64,000 nt of DNA from contig NZ_CAJQZC010000011.1 of the NCBI RefSeq assembly GCF_907164555.1, forward strand, positions 109,651 to 173,650, given 5' to 3'. A model generated the notes under the pieces. It had not been told where the DNA came from and ran no database searches. It saw nothing but the letters and a program-made list of their open reading frames with translations. Source of the DNA: Paraburkholderia saeva. GTDB taxonomy: Bacteria; Pseudomonadota; Gammaproteobacteria; Burkholderiales; Burkholderiaceae. Position numbers and translations under genes: made by a program. Shown piece by piece: positions 17,555 to 25,943 of this stretch (within the stretch, counting starts at the first letter, position 1; every line of letters starts with the position of its first letter).

Positions 17555-18283
17555 TTATCGCGAGGTTTCGCGTTTTGTGAGCCGCTCCCGCAGCCACACG
17601 AGCAGACGCCAGCCCAGCAGCGCAATCACGATCGCGCCGTAAATCTTCGGCAGCAAGAGGTCGTGCTTGCCGGCCTTCATCCACCAGAAATGCAGGATCG
17701 CGAGCGCAGCGATTGCGTAGATCGCGCGATGCAACGTCTGCCACCGACGTCCGAGCTTGCGCACCATCGCTTTTGGCGAAGTGACCGCGAGCGGAATCAG
17801 CAGCACGAACGCCGCAAAACCAACGGTGATGAACGGCCGCTTGCCGATGTCCTTCAGGATTTCGGCGATGTCGAACCACTTGTCGAACCAGATGTAGGTC
17901 GTGAAATGCAACGCGGCGTAGAAGAACGCATAGAGGCCAAGCATCCGCCGAAAGCGCAGCACCGCGTTGATGCCTGTCAGCCGGCGCAGCGGTGTCACAG
18001 CCAGCGTGATGCACAGAAGCACGAGCGTCCACAGACCCGTCGAACGCGTGATGAACTCGATCGGATTCGCGCCGAGCCGGTCCGTCAGCCCGAAGAACAC
18101 GATCCGTGCGAGCGGATACCACGCCGCGACAAAGACAGCGACCTTCGCGGGCACGATCCAGCGGTTGCCCGTAGCAGCGGTCGGCCTGCGCGTCGCCGCG
18201 CCCGAAGCGGCAGACGAAGCCGAACCCGAAGCGCGACCGCGTCGTACGGTGGAGTCTGAAACAGACTGTGTATCGGAAGCCAT
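17555..18283 (-). CDS. msrQ: Membrane haem subunit MsrQ of the periplasmic methionine sulfoxide reductase
   Basis: 242 aa. Six predicted transmembrane helices begin near residue 45 (VPAKVAVFVAAWYPLARIVFFG). Ferric-reductase-like core with histidines in YAALHFTTYIWFD, WQTLHRAIYAIAALAILHFWWM. It passes electrons from the quinone pool to MsrP. A Ser/Ala-rich 40-residue N-terminal extension is not part of the fold. It lies 11 bp downstream of msrP. Confidence 0.94.
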   Translation of the reverse strand: MASDTQSVSDSTVRRGRASGSASSAASGAATRRPTAATGNRWIVPAKVAVFVAAWYPLARIVFFGLTDRLGANPIEFITRSTGLWTLVLLCITLAVTPLRRLTGINAVLRFRRMLGLYAFFYAALHFTTYIWFDKWFDIAEILKDIGKRPFITVGFAAFVLLIPLAVTSPKAMVRKLGRRWQTLHRAIYAIAALAILHFWWMKAGKHDLLLPKIYGAIVIALLGWRLLVWLRERLTKRETSR

Positions 18284-18294
18284 GTTGTCGATGC

Positions 18295-19290
18295 TCAGAA
18301 GTTCTTCTTGAGGTCCATGCCCTGATACAGCGATGCAACCTGGTCGCCGTATCCGTTGAACATCAGCGTCTTGCGCTTCGGCTGGAAGAAACCGTCTTCA
18401 CCGATGCGCCGCTCGGTCGCCTGGCTCCAGCGCGGATGATCGACGTTCGGGTTCACGTTCGAATAGAAACCGTATTCCGTCGGCGCGTACGTATTCCAGC
18501 TGGTCTTCGGCTGTTTGTCGACGAAACGGATTTTCACCAGCGACTTCGCGCTCTTGAAACCATACTTCCACGGCACGATGACGCGCACCGGTGCGCCGTT
18601 CTGGTTCGGCAGCACTTCGCCGTAGACGCCCATTGTGAGCAGCGTCAGCGGATTCATCGCTTCGTCCATGCGCAATCCTTCGGAATACGGCCAGTCGAGG
18701 ATCGGCGTGGACAACCCCGGCATCTGCGAAGGATCAGCCAGCGACACAAACTCGACGTATTTCGCATTGCCCGTGGGCTGCGCGCGCTTGATCAGCTCGG
18801 CGAGCGGCACGCCGATCCACGGAATCACCATCGACCAGCCCTCGACGCAACGCAGCCGGTACACGCGCTCTTCGAGCGGCGCGAGCTTCAGCAACTCGTC
18901 GATATCGTAGACCTTCGCGTTCTTGACCTCGCCTTCCACGCTCACGTGCCACGGGCGCGGCCGCAACGTGCCCGCGTTGTGCGCAGGATCGCTCTTGTCG
19001 GTGCCGAATTCGTAGAAGTTGTTGTACGTCGTGATGTCCTTGAACGGCGTGACCTTGTCGGCGGCGACGAACTTTGCGTTCGTCGTGGCCTTCAGCTTCT
19101 GTGCACGGCTGTCGGGCGCGGCAAACGCGGCCAGCGCCTCACCATTGACGCCAATCAGGCTGCCCAGCGCCGCGGCGCCTGCCGCCTGCAATATGCGCCG
19201 CCGGTTCTCGAAAATCGGGCGCGGCGTGATCTCGCTGCGCGGGATGTCGTCACCGTTGAGCTGAATCGTGTCGCCTCGTTTGATCCACAT
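18295..19290 (-). CDS. msrP: Periplasmic methionine sulfoxide reductase catalytic subunit MsrP
   Basis: 331 aa from the ATG at 19290 (GAGGAGC upstream); longer in-frame starts lack support. Molybdopterin enzyme that repairs oxidised methionines in envelope proteins. The twin-arginine signal RRRILQAAGAAALG (30-43) marks Tat export. Sulfite-oxidase-type fold with FYEFGTDK, RPRPWHVSVEG, the Mo-ligating cysteine Cys148 in YRLRCVEGWSMVIPWIG, and KYGFKSAKSLVKIRFVD. Operon with msrQ. Confidence 0.95.
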   Translation of the reverse strand: MWIKRGDTIQLNGDDIPRSEITPRPIFENRRRILQAAGAAALGSLIGVNGEALAAFAAPDSRAQKLKATTNAKFVAADKVTPFKDITTYNNFYEFGTDKSDPAHNAGTLRPRPWHVSVEGEVKNAKVYDIDELLKLAPLEERVYRLRCVEGWSMVIPWIGVPLAELIKRAQPTGNAKYVEFVSLADPSQMPGLSTPILDWPYSEGLRMDEAMNPLTLLTMGVYGEVLPNQNGAPVRVIVPWKYGFKSAKSLVKIRFVDKQPKTSWNTYAPTEYGFYSNVNPNVDHPRWSQATERRIGEDGFFQPKRKTLMFNGYGDQVASLYQGMDLKKNF

Positions 19291-19403
19291 GTCCTGCTCC
19301 TCAATGGCCACACAGGCCAAGTTCCTCATCGTTCGTCCGACGCTGCCTGCCAATGCCCTATCCAGACAAACAGGCTGGATTCGCGAAAATTCCGCGCCGC
19401 CAT

Positions 19404-19436
19404 AAAAAAACCGCCGGTGCAGAGCATCCGGCGGTT
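19404..19436 (-). terminator. Rho-independent terminator of the ccsA-resB operon
   Basis: AACCGCCGG (19409-19417) pairs with CCGGCGGTT (19428-19436); on the minus strand a run of seven T follows. It is 26 bp past the ccsA stop. Confidence 0.88.
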
Positions 19437-19462
19437 ATTCAGTCGGGCGAAACCCGAAAATC

Positions 19463-20662
19463 TTACAGCTTTCCGTAGCTGTGCAGCCCGGAGAGGAACA
19501 TGTTCACGCCGAGGAACGCGAACGTCGTAACCAGCAGGCCGGTCAGCGCCCACCAGGCGGCGATATGGCCGCGCAGGCCCTTCATCAGGCGCATGTGCAG
19601 CCACGCCGCGTAGTTCAGCCAGACGATCAGCGCCCACGTTTCCTTCGGGTCCCAGCTCCAGTAGCCGCCCCACGCTTCCGCGGCCCACAGCGCGCCCAGA
19701 ATCGTCGCGATCGTGAAGAACGCGAAGCCGACGGCGATCGACTTGTACATGACGTCGTCGAGCACATCGAGCGCCGGCAGACGATCGGCCAGCACGCCGC
19801 GCTCCTTCATCAGATACGCGACGCCCACCATCGCCGACAGCGCGAAACTGCCGTAACCGATGAAGTTCGCCGGCACGTGAATCTTCATCCACCAGCTTTG
19901 CAGCGCGGGGACGAGCGGTTGAATCTGCTGCGCATCACGCGCGATCGAATACCACATCAGGAAACCGACCGCCGCGCTGATCACGAGCAGCACGAACGCG
20001 CCGAGTGCGCGCGTGTTGTAGTGCTTTTCGTAATACAGATAGAAAAGCGCGGTGATCAGGCTGAACAGCACGAACACTTCGTACAGGTTCGAGATTGGAA
20101 TATGGCCGACGTCCGCACCGATCAGATACGACTCATACCAGCGCACCATCAGGCCGACGAAGCCCATCAGCACCGCAGCCCACGTCATCTTCGAGCCAAT
20201 TGCGGCACCCGTTGGCGAACGCGTCAGCAGGCCGATCCAGTAGAACACCGTGGCAAGCACGAAAAGCGCGCTCATCCACAGAATGGCGGACTGGCTCGAC
20301 AGGAAATACTTGAGGAAGAACGCGCTATCGGCGCGCGCAAGATCGCCGTGATAGAGCTGGATCGAAAACAGCGACAGCACCGCGATTCCCGCGATCAAGA
20401 GCCGCGCCGGCTTCCAGCGCCAGCCGAGCACGACAAACACCGGCACCGCGCACACCAGCACCAGTTTGTCGTAGTAATTCATGAACGGGTAATAGCGCGA
20501 CAGCGCGAAACCCGCGCCCGCGACCATCGCGAGTGCGAACAGCCAGTCGGTGACGCCGAGGCGCTTCAGGAACGGACGTTCGTCGAACAATGCCGCGTGC
20601 GACGCCTGCTCGGCGGGCGCATTCTTGCGCGAAGGGGAGGAGGAAACCTGAGACAAGTCCAT
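19463..20662 (-). CDS. ccsA: Cytochrome c biogenesis protein CcsA/ResC (System II haem handling)
   Basis: 399 aa from the ATG at 20662, 4 bp after the resB stop. Multi-spanning membrane protein. The tryptophan-rich haem-binding motif is clear: WGGYWSWDPKETWALIVWLNYAAWLH. Flanking histidines occur in MKIHVPANFIGYG and GLRGHIAAWWALTG. Together with ResB it exports haem and attaches it to CXXCH motifs of exported apocytochromes. In this family the pair is also called CcsB/CcsA or ResC/ResB. Confidence 0.94.
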   Translation of the reverse strand: MDLSQVSSSPSRKNAPAEQASHAALFDERPFLKRLGVTDWLFALAMVAGAGFALSRYYPFMNYYDKLVLVCAVPVFVVLGWRWKPARLLIAGIAVLSLFSIQLYHGDLARADSAFFLKYFLSSQSAILWMSALFVLATVFYWIGLLTRSPTGAAIGSKMTWAAVLMGFVGLMVRWYESYLIGADVGHIPISNLYEVFVLFSLITALFYLYYEKHYNTRALGAFVLLVISAAVGFLMWYSIARDAQQIQPLVPALQSWWMKIHVPANFIGYGSFALSAMVGVAYLMKERGVLADRLPALDVLDDVMYKSIAVGFAFFTIATILGALWAAEAWGGYWSWDPKETWALIVWLNYAAWLHMRLMKGLRGHIAAWWALTGLLVTTFAFLGVNMFLSGLHSYGKL

Positions 20663-20666
20663 GATC

Positions 20667-22877
20667 TTACCGGGTCGAATCCTGTGAGCCTGCCGACGGG
20701 TGCGCGCCGGAAGGGCCGGCGGCGTCGGATGCATCGGTGGGTTTGACGCCCAGCGCGGCGCCGACTGAGTCGCGCGTCTGGGCAAATTCTTTCTCGAAAT
20801 CGAGGGTCTTGCGGGCGCTCGACATCGCCATCACGACGTTCACGCCGTGCTCAGTATCTTTGAGCCAGAACCACAGGCGTCGTTCACGGACGTAGAACAT
20901 CGAGAAGATGCCCAATACGAGGAGCAGGCTGCCAAGATACACGACTTTTTTGCCCGGCGCGCGCGTGAGCTGGAATACCGAAGCCTGGATCTGTTTGAAC
21001 GAGTCAAGCTGCAGGTAGACCGGCGATCCGTACAGAAAGCTGTCCGAAAGCGCATTGATCGCGCTCTGGACGAAGCGGCTGCTGTCCGTGTCGGCCTTGA
21101 GGTCGGCCTCGCCGGCCCGTTCCCGGGCAAGTTGCCACACGTCCCACATCGAGCCTTCCAGCATGCGCAGAAGCAGGCCTGCGGCCTTTTCCTGCTCGCC
21201 CTTCGGCACGGAGTGATCGATAAAGCCGGCGATCGCCTGGAAGCCGCCCGCCACCTGACCGTTGGGCGCCTTGCTGCCCGCATCGTCCGCGCCAGCAAAG
21301 AGGGTCAGGACGCGCGATGCGCTTTCCTCCAGATGCTGCTGCAGTTCCTGATTCGAGCCGGGCACTGAGCGCTGCGCGAAACGATGCGCAGCTTCGGCGC
21401 GGATTGCCGGATTTTCGAGCGCCGCACGCAGGTTCATCCACTCCTTGACCGAGCCCCCGGCATCGGCGGGAATGCGCAGATAGCGGAACGGATCGTCGGG
21501 ATTCAGACGCATGCCGGCGAGGAACATGCGTTCGCCGTTCACATCGACGGGCAGCATGTAGTTGTTGTACTCGCGCGCCTGGCCGTCCTTGCCACGCACC
21601 TTGTACTGAACCGACGGGCCGACGTTGTGCAGATCGACCGGCTTCGACGTCTTCGCGCCGGAACCGAGACGCTCGTCGAACGCTTCCTTGAGCGAGCGGT
21701 GAGCCGCGACGCCGCGCGCGTCATTCGCACCGTTGGCGTTCGACGTGTTCTCGACGTTGATCGCGCGGAAATCGGTAAATTCGACGGTCTCGCCGTCCGC
21801 GCCAGGAATCGCTGCCGTGAGCGGCGCCGTGCCGCCAATCGGACCGCCGAACGGCACGGTCTTCACGGTGTCGCCGGTCATCGGAAACGCGGTCATCTGC
21901 ATCTGCGAACCACCGTCCTGAAAGCTCGACTGGTAAATCGATACGCCATCGTATTCAAACGGCTTGTTCACCTCGACGCGCGCCGGCACGCGGACGCCCG
22001 TCTTGTGGTCGATCACGACGATGTCGCTCGCGAAGAGCTTCGGCATGCCGGTCGAGTAGTAATCGACGATGAACTTGTTCAACTCGATCGAGAACGGCAG
22101 GTCCTGGATGAGCGAGCCGTCCTGCTGGTTCAGGATCGCCGTCGACACGTGCTGGCCTTCCGGCACCCACGCATAACCGCGGAACGTCGGATTCGTCTGC
22201 GACAGGCGATGCTCTTCGGGAATGTCGTTGATGACCGTATTGCTACGGATCGGCGTCTTGTCGAAGAGCCACATCTGCAGCTTGATCGGCAGATTGCTGT
22301 CGAGCAGGCCGCCAATACAGATCACGACAATCGCGATGTGCGCGGAGATGTAGCCGAGCTTTGTCATCGCGCCGCGCTTGGCGGCGATCAGCGTCGCGCC
22401 TTCGGTCTCGCGCACGACGAATTTATAGCCGAGCTTGCCGGACAGTTTCGCGAGCAGCGCAGTGGTCTGGGCCCGCGTGCCGTGCACGGCGAACTCACCC
22501 TTGTGATGGAACGCGCGCAGGCTGCCTTCACGAACCTTGTCCTTCCAGCTCTTCATGTCGGCGATCATCTTCGGCGCATTGCGGATCACGCAAAGCGAGA
22601 CCGACACAACGAGGAACCCGAGGATCAGCATGAACCACCACGCGCTGTACACGTTGTACAGGCTCAGCGAACGGAAGATATCTGCCCAGAACGGGCCGAA
22701 CTGGTTGACGTAATTGGGATACGGATCGTCCTGCGTGAGCACCGTTCCGATGATGCTCGCGATCGACAGGATCACGAGCAGTGCGATCGCAAAGCGCATC
22801 GAACTCAGCAACTCGACCGCACGACGCATCGCGCGTTGACCCGACTTCAACTCCAGACCCGACGTGGTAACGCTCAT
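20667..22877 (-). CDS. resB: Cytochrome c biogenesis protein ResB/Ccs1
   Basis: 736 aa. Three N-terminal membrane helices (LLSSMRFAIALLVILSIASIIG; WWFMLILGFLVVSVSLCVI; YISAHIAIVVICIGG), a large periplasmic domain (about 190-650), and a C-terminal helix (VVYLGSLLLVLGIFSMFYV) followed by a short cytoplasmic tail. The N-terminal SMRFAIxLLVxLSIASIIGTVL and the LWFW motif after the last helix are typical. Partner of the adjacent ccsA. Confidence 0.94.
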   Translation of the reverse strand: MSVTTSGLELKSGQRAMRRAVELLSSMRFAIALLVILSIASIIGTVLTQDDPYPNYVNQFGPFWADIFRSLSLYNVYSAWWFMLILGFLVVSVSLCVIRNAPKMIADMKSWKDKVREGSLRAFHHKGEFAVHGTRAQTTALLAKLSGKLGYKFVVRETEGATLIAAKRGAMTKLGYISAHIAIVVICIGGLLDSNLPIKLQMWLFDKTPIRSNTVINDIPEEHRLSQTNPTFRGYAWVPEGQHVSTAILNQQDGSLIQDLPFSIELNKFIVDYYSTGMPKLFASDIVVIDHKTGVRVPARVEVNKPFEYDGVSIYQSSFQDGGSQMQMTAFPMTGDTVKTVPFGGPIGGTAPLTAAIPGADGETVEFTDFRAINVENTSNANGANDARGVAAHRSLKEAFDERLGSGAKTSKPVDLHNVGPSVQYKVRGKDGQAREYNNYMLPVDVNGERMFLAGMRLNPDDPFRYLRIPADAGGSVKEWMNLRAALENPAIRAEAAHRFAQRSVPGSNQELQQHLEESASRVLTLFAGADDAGSKAPNGQVAGGFQAIAGFIDHSVPKGEQEKAAGLLLRMLEGSMWDVWQLARERAGEADLKADTDSSRFVQSAINALSDSFLYGSPVYLQLDSFKQIQASVFQLTRAPGKKVVYLGSLLLVLGIFSMFYVRERRLWFWLKDTEHGVNVVMAMSSARKTLDFEKEFAQTRDSVGAALGVKPTDASDAAGPSGAHPSAGSQDSTR

Positions 22878-22897
22878 TCATACTCCGACTGAACAGC

Positions 22898-22945
22898 AAA
22901 AAAGGGTGAAGGGCTATCGTCACGCGACGACGCCCCCACCCTTTT
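22898..22945 (-). terminator. Probable terminator of the cytochrome c4 gene
   Basis: On the minus strand AAAAGGGTG (complement of 22937-22945) pairs with CACCCTTTT (complement of 22900-22908). Its long loop has an inner CGTC/GACG stem, and the outer stem runs into six T. It lies just upstream of resB, so resB should have its own promoter or depend on read-through. Confidence 0.5.
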
Positions 22946-22995
22946 CTTGTTTTTCACCGGCCTCGGCGGGCCGGTTGTACCTGCAAGCGGACCGC

Positions 22996-23649
22996 TTAAT
23001 GCAGACCCGCGATGTAATCCGCTACTGCCTTGATCTCGCTATCCGACAAACGGTTCGCGATGGTGTGCATCGCCTCGTTGTTGTTGCGTGCACCCGGCCC
23101 CTGCGTGAACGCGGTCAACTGCGTCACCGTGTAATCTGCCCACTGCCCCGACAGTCGCGGATACTGCGACGGAATGCCCTGGCCCGTCGGACCGTGGCAG
23201 CTCGCGCAAGCCGGAATGCCCTTGTCGGCAATTCCTCCGCGATAGATCTTCTGCCCGAGCGGCACCGTGTTCTTGTTATGCGCGTAGCCGGGCTTCGGCA
23301 CCTGCGTAGCGAAATACGCGGCTACGTTGATCATGTCCTGATCGGATAGCGCGGCGGCCATGCCCGCCATGATCGCATTGTTACGCGCCGGCTGTTTTGC
23401 ACCCGCCTGCGTCTTGAAATCCATGAGCTGCTTGACGAGATACTCGGGATGTTGACCCGCGAGCTTCGGATACGCGCCGCCGGCACTGTTACCGTCTGCC
23501 CCGTGGCACGAAGCGCAAACCTGCGCTGCGATTGCCTGCCCCCGATTCACGTCCGGCTTTGCCGGATCTGCTGCTCTCGCCTCGACTACCAAACCTGAAA
23601 GACCTGCCGCAACTTGAAGCACCATCAGAGACTTGAACAGTCGATTCAT
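22996..23649 (-). CDS. Dihaem cytochrome c4-type protein
   Basis: 217 aa from the ATG at 23649. The Sec signal ends VVEARA|ADP (residue 26). Two class I cytochrome domains in tandem carry CASCH at 45-49 and 148-152. Axial methionine candidates lie in NNAIMAGMAAALSDQD and NEAMHTIANRLSD. This is the usual architecture of cytochrome c4, a periplasmic electron carrier to terminal oxidases. It is next to the ResB/CcsA maturation pair that would install its haems, and divergent from engB. Confidence 0.92.
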   Translation of the reverse strand: MNRLFKSLMVLQVAAGLSGLVVEARAADPAKPDVNRGQAIAAQVCASCHGADGNSAGGAYPKLAGQHPEYLVKQLMDFKTQAGAKQPARNNAIMAGMAAALSDQDMINVAAYFATQVPKPGYAHNKNTVPLGQKIYRGGIADKGIPACASCHGPTGQGIPSQYPRLSGQWADYTVTQLTAFTQGPGARNNNEAMHTIANRLSDSEIKAVADYIAGLH

Positions 23650-23902
23650 TCGCACACCCTGTTTCGTCTTGTGGGAATTAGAGGTTTTGCAAAATACGAC
23701 GGTGATGCTTTTACTGCGATTCCTTACTGTCGAGGCCAGTGCCCACGGCCACCTTGCGGTGACACTGGAAGGCACGCTCCTTGCCTCGCCGGTCTTCAGT
23801 AAACCGCCGTATTGTACAATAACTCGCTAATCGCGAAGACGCCAGTCGGGCTTGTCCCGTCCCCACTCCGGGCTACCGGGCGTCTCACATCCTGGTTCCC
23901 TC

Positions 23903-24556
23903 ATGTCCTTCCTGCTCCACCAAGCCCGTTTTTTCACGACAGTGAACCACCTGCGTGATCTGCCGGCCACGTCTCAACCCGAAGTCGCCTTTGCCGGGCG
24001 CTCCAATGCCGGGAAGTCGACCGCCATCAACCTGCTGTGCAACCAGAAGCGGCTGGCCTTCGCCAGCAAGACACCCGGGCGCACGCAGCACATCAACTAC
24101 TTCTCCGTCGGCCCCGCTGACGAGCCGGTCGCGCATCTTGTCGACCTGCCGGGCTATGGCTACGCAGAAGTGCCGGGAGCCGCGAAAGCCCACTGGGAAG
24201 CGCTACTGTCGTCCTACCTGCAGTCGCGAGCGCAGTTGCGCGGCATGATCCTGATGATGGATTCGCGTCGTCCGCTGACTGAACTGGACCGCCGGATGAT
24301 CGAGTGGTTTGCGCCGACCGGCAAGCCGATCCACACGCTCCTCACGAAGTGCGACAAATTGACGCGCCAGGAAAGCGTCAACGCCTTGCGTTCCACGCAG
24401 AAAGGTCTCGCCGAGTACAGCGCTTCTGGCTATCAGGGTGAATTGACCGTCCAGCTCTTTTCGGCATTGAAGCGCGTCGGGCTCGACGAGGCACACGCAC
24501 TCCTCGAAAGCTGGCTGATTCCCGCCGCGAACGAAGGCGAAGCCCCGGCGGCTTAA
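23903..24556 (+). CDS. engB: Ribosome biogenesis GTP-binding protein EngB (YsxC/YihA)
   Basis: 217 aa from the ATG at 23903 (MSFLLHQARF). TRAFAC-class GTPase needed for late 50S assembly. G1 is GRSNAGKS (32-39), the G2 threonine lies in KTPGRTQHI, G3 is DLPGYG and G4 is TKCD; the G5 SAL is also present. It stands alone on the plus strand. A perfect 12-bp palindrome (23810-23821) that contains a TACAAT -10-like hexamer lies in the upstream gap. Confidence 0.96.
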   Translation: MSFLLHQARFFTTVNHLRDLPATSQPEVAFAGRSNAGKSTAINLLCNQKRLAFASKTPGRTQHINYFSVGPADEPVAHLVDLPGYGYAEVPGAAKAHWEALLSSYLQSRAQLRGMILMMDSRRPLTELDRRMIEWFAPTGKPIHTLLTKCDKLTRQESVNALRSTQKGLAEYSASGYQGELTVQLFSALKRVGLDEAHALLESWLIPAANEGEAPAA

Positions 24557-24596
24557 GCCTCGCGGTACTGGCTGAGCGTGTTTTCCGGCCGCCCAT

Positions 24597-24706
24597 AAAA
24601 AAACCCGCCGCTAGAGACGGCGGGTCAAACAGCCTAATCGAAAAACGACAGGCACCCGCTCAGGGAGGAGAAGCGGGGAGGTCAGCGCATGGCGCCTTGC
24701 TCGATC
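24597..24706 (-). ncRNA. Candidate small RNA with anti-Shine-Dalgarno loop
   Basis: This is inferred from structure, not from any known family. On the minus strand a perfect terminator hairpin (complement of 24602-24618) ends in seven T, yet both neighbouring genes are on the plus strand. Upstream, AGCGGG-type arms (complement of 24655-24660 and 24672-24677) close an 11-nt loop reading TCTCCTCCCTG, a perfect complement of ribosome binding sites. A second CU-rich stretch, ACCTCCCC, precedes it. An extended -10-like TGGTATATC (around 24712-24720) with TTGCCA upstream (24737-24742, 19-bp spacing) could start a transcript of about 110 nt. Alternative: the terminator only limits antisense transcription. 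Confidence 0.5.
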
Positions 24707-24788
24707 GGTATGATATACCATTGTCTCAAAAAGGTTTGGCAAGGCGGCGGGCAGGCTTTATTCGACATTCTCCACGCACGATACTGAC

Positions 24789-25787
24789 ATGAGCTTTTAT
24801 CCGCACCACCGTCCGCGCCGCATGCGCCGTGACGACTTTTCGCGCCGCCTGATGCGCGAACACATTCTTACCACCAACGATCTGATCTACCCCGTTTTCG
24901 TCGTCGAAGGCACGAACGTGCGGCAGCCCGTCGCGTCGATGCCGGGCGTCGAGCGTGTTTCGGTTGATCTGCTGATGGGCGTTGCCGAGCAGTGCGTTGC
25001 GCTCGGCGTGCCCGTGATCTCGCTCTTTCCGGCGATCGAGCCCTCGTTAAAGACGCCCGACGGGCGCGAAGCCACGAATGCGGCAGGCTTGATTCCGCGC
25101 GCAATCCGCGAGCTGAAGAAGCGCTTTCCCGAACTGGGCGTACTGGCCGATGTCGCGCTCGATCCGTACACGAGCCACGGGCAGGACGGCGTACTCGACG
25201 AAGCGGGTTACGTGATTAACGACGAAACGGTCGAAATCCTGCTCGAGCAGGCGCGCGCGCAGGCTGAGGCCGGCGTCGATATCGTCGCGCCGTCGGACAT
25301 GATGGACGGCCGTATCGGCGCGATCCGCGAAATGCTCGAGAGCGAGGATTACATCCACACGCGGATCATGGCGTACGCGGCCAAATTCGCTTCGGCGTTC
25401 TACGGCCCATTCCGCGATGCCGTCGGTTCCGCGACGAATCTGGGCAAGAGCAACAAGATGCAGTATCAGATGGACCCGGCTAATTCTGACGAAGCGCTGC
25501 GCGAAGTGCGGATGGACATCGAAGAAGGCGCGGACATGGTGATGGTGAAGCCGGGGATGCCATATCTCGACATCGTGCGTCGCGTGAAAGACGAGTTCCG
25601 CTTTCCGACGTACGTGTATCAGGTAAGCGGCGAGTACGCGATGCTCAAGTCGGCGGCGCAAAACGGCTGGCTCGACCACGACAAGGCGATGATGGAATCG
25701 CTGCTGGCGTTCAAGCGCGCCGGCGCGGATGGCGTGCTGACGTACTTCGCGCTCGATGCGGCGCGCATCCTGAAGTCGCAGAAATAA
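24789..25787 (+). CDS. hemB: Delta-aminolevulinic acid dehydratase (porphobilinogen synthase)
   Basis: 332 aa. Condenses two 5-aminolevulinates to porphobilinogen in haem synthesis. Schiff-base lysines are seen in AYAAKFASAFYGPFRDA (Lys199) and MVMVKPGMPYLD (Lys254). The active-site segment (119-131, ADVALDPYTSHGQ) has aspartates in place of the zinc-binding cysteines of the E. coli enzyme. That indicates the magnesium-dependent class typified by Pseudomonas. Confidence 0.97.
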   Translation: MSFYPHHRPRRMRRDDFSRRLMREHILTTNDLIYPVFVVEGTNVRQPVASMPGVERVSVDLLMGVAEQCVALGVPVISLFPAIEPSLKTPDGREATNAAGLIPRAIRELKKRFPELGVLADVALDPYTSHGQDGVLDEAGYVINDETVEILLEQARAQAEAGVDIVAPSDMMDGRIGAIREMLESEDYIHTRIMAYAAKFASAFYGPFRDAVGSATNLGKSNKMQYQMDPANSDEALREVRMDIEEGADMVMVKPGMPYLDIVRRVKDEFRFPTYVYQVSGEYAMLKSAAQNGWLDHDKAMMESLLAFKRAGADGVLTYFALDAARILKSQK

Positions 25788-25826
25788 GCGACGCGGCTCA
25801 CTCTGATTGTGTAGCTTTCAGGTGAC

Positions 25827-25859
25827 AAAAGCGCTTCGCGACTGCGAAGCGCTTTTTTT
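25827..25859 (+). terminator. Rho-independent terminator of hemB
   Basis: A 13-bp perfect stem (25827-25839 with 25844-25856), 4-nt loop, and seven T. The AAAA on the left gives a shorter U-tract on the minus strand, so it could also serve dsbD from the other side. Confidence 0.92.
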
Positions 25860-25943
25860 CGACCGCGATGACGCGTGCCTGCGGTTACGGATGTGATTGC
25901 AGCTGTGCCTTGCCGAAGGACCCGCCCGCGTTCGAGCGGCTTG

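Noticed and set aside
22958..22978. ACCGGCC/GGCCGGT hairpin as a terminator
   Set aside because: No U-tract on either strand; the neighbouring 22898-22945 structure is the better candidate for the cytochrome c4 message.
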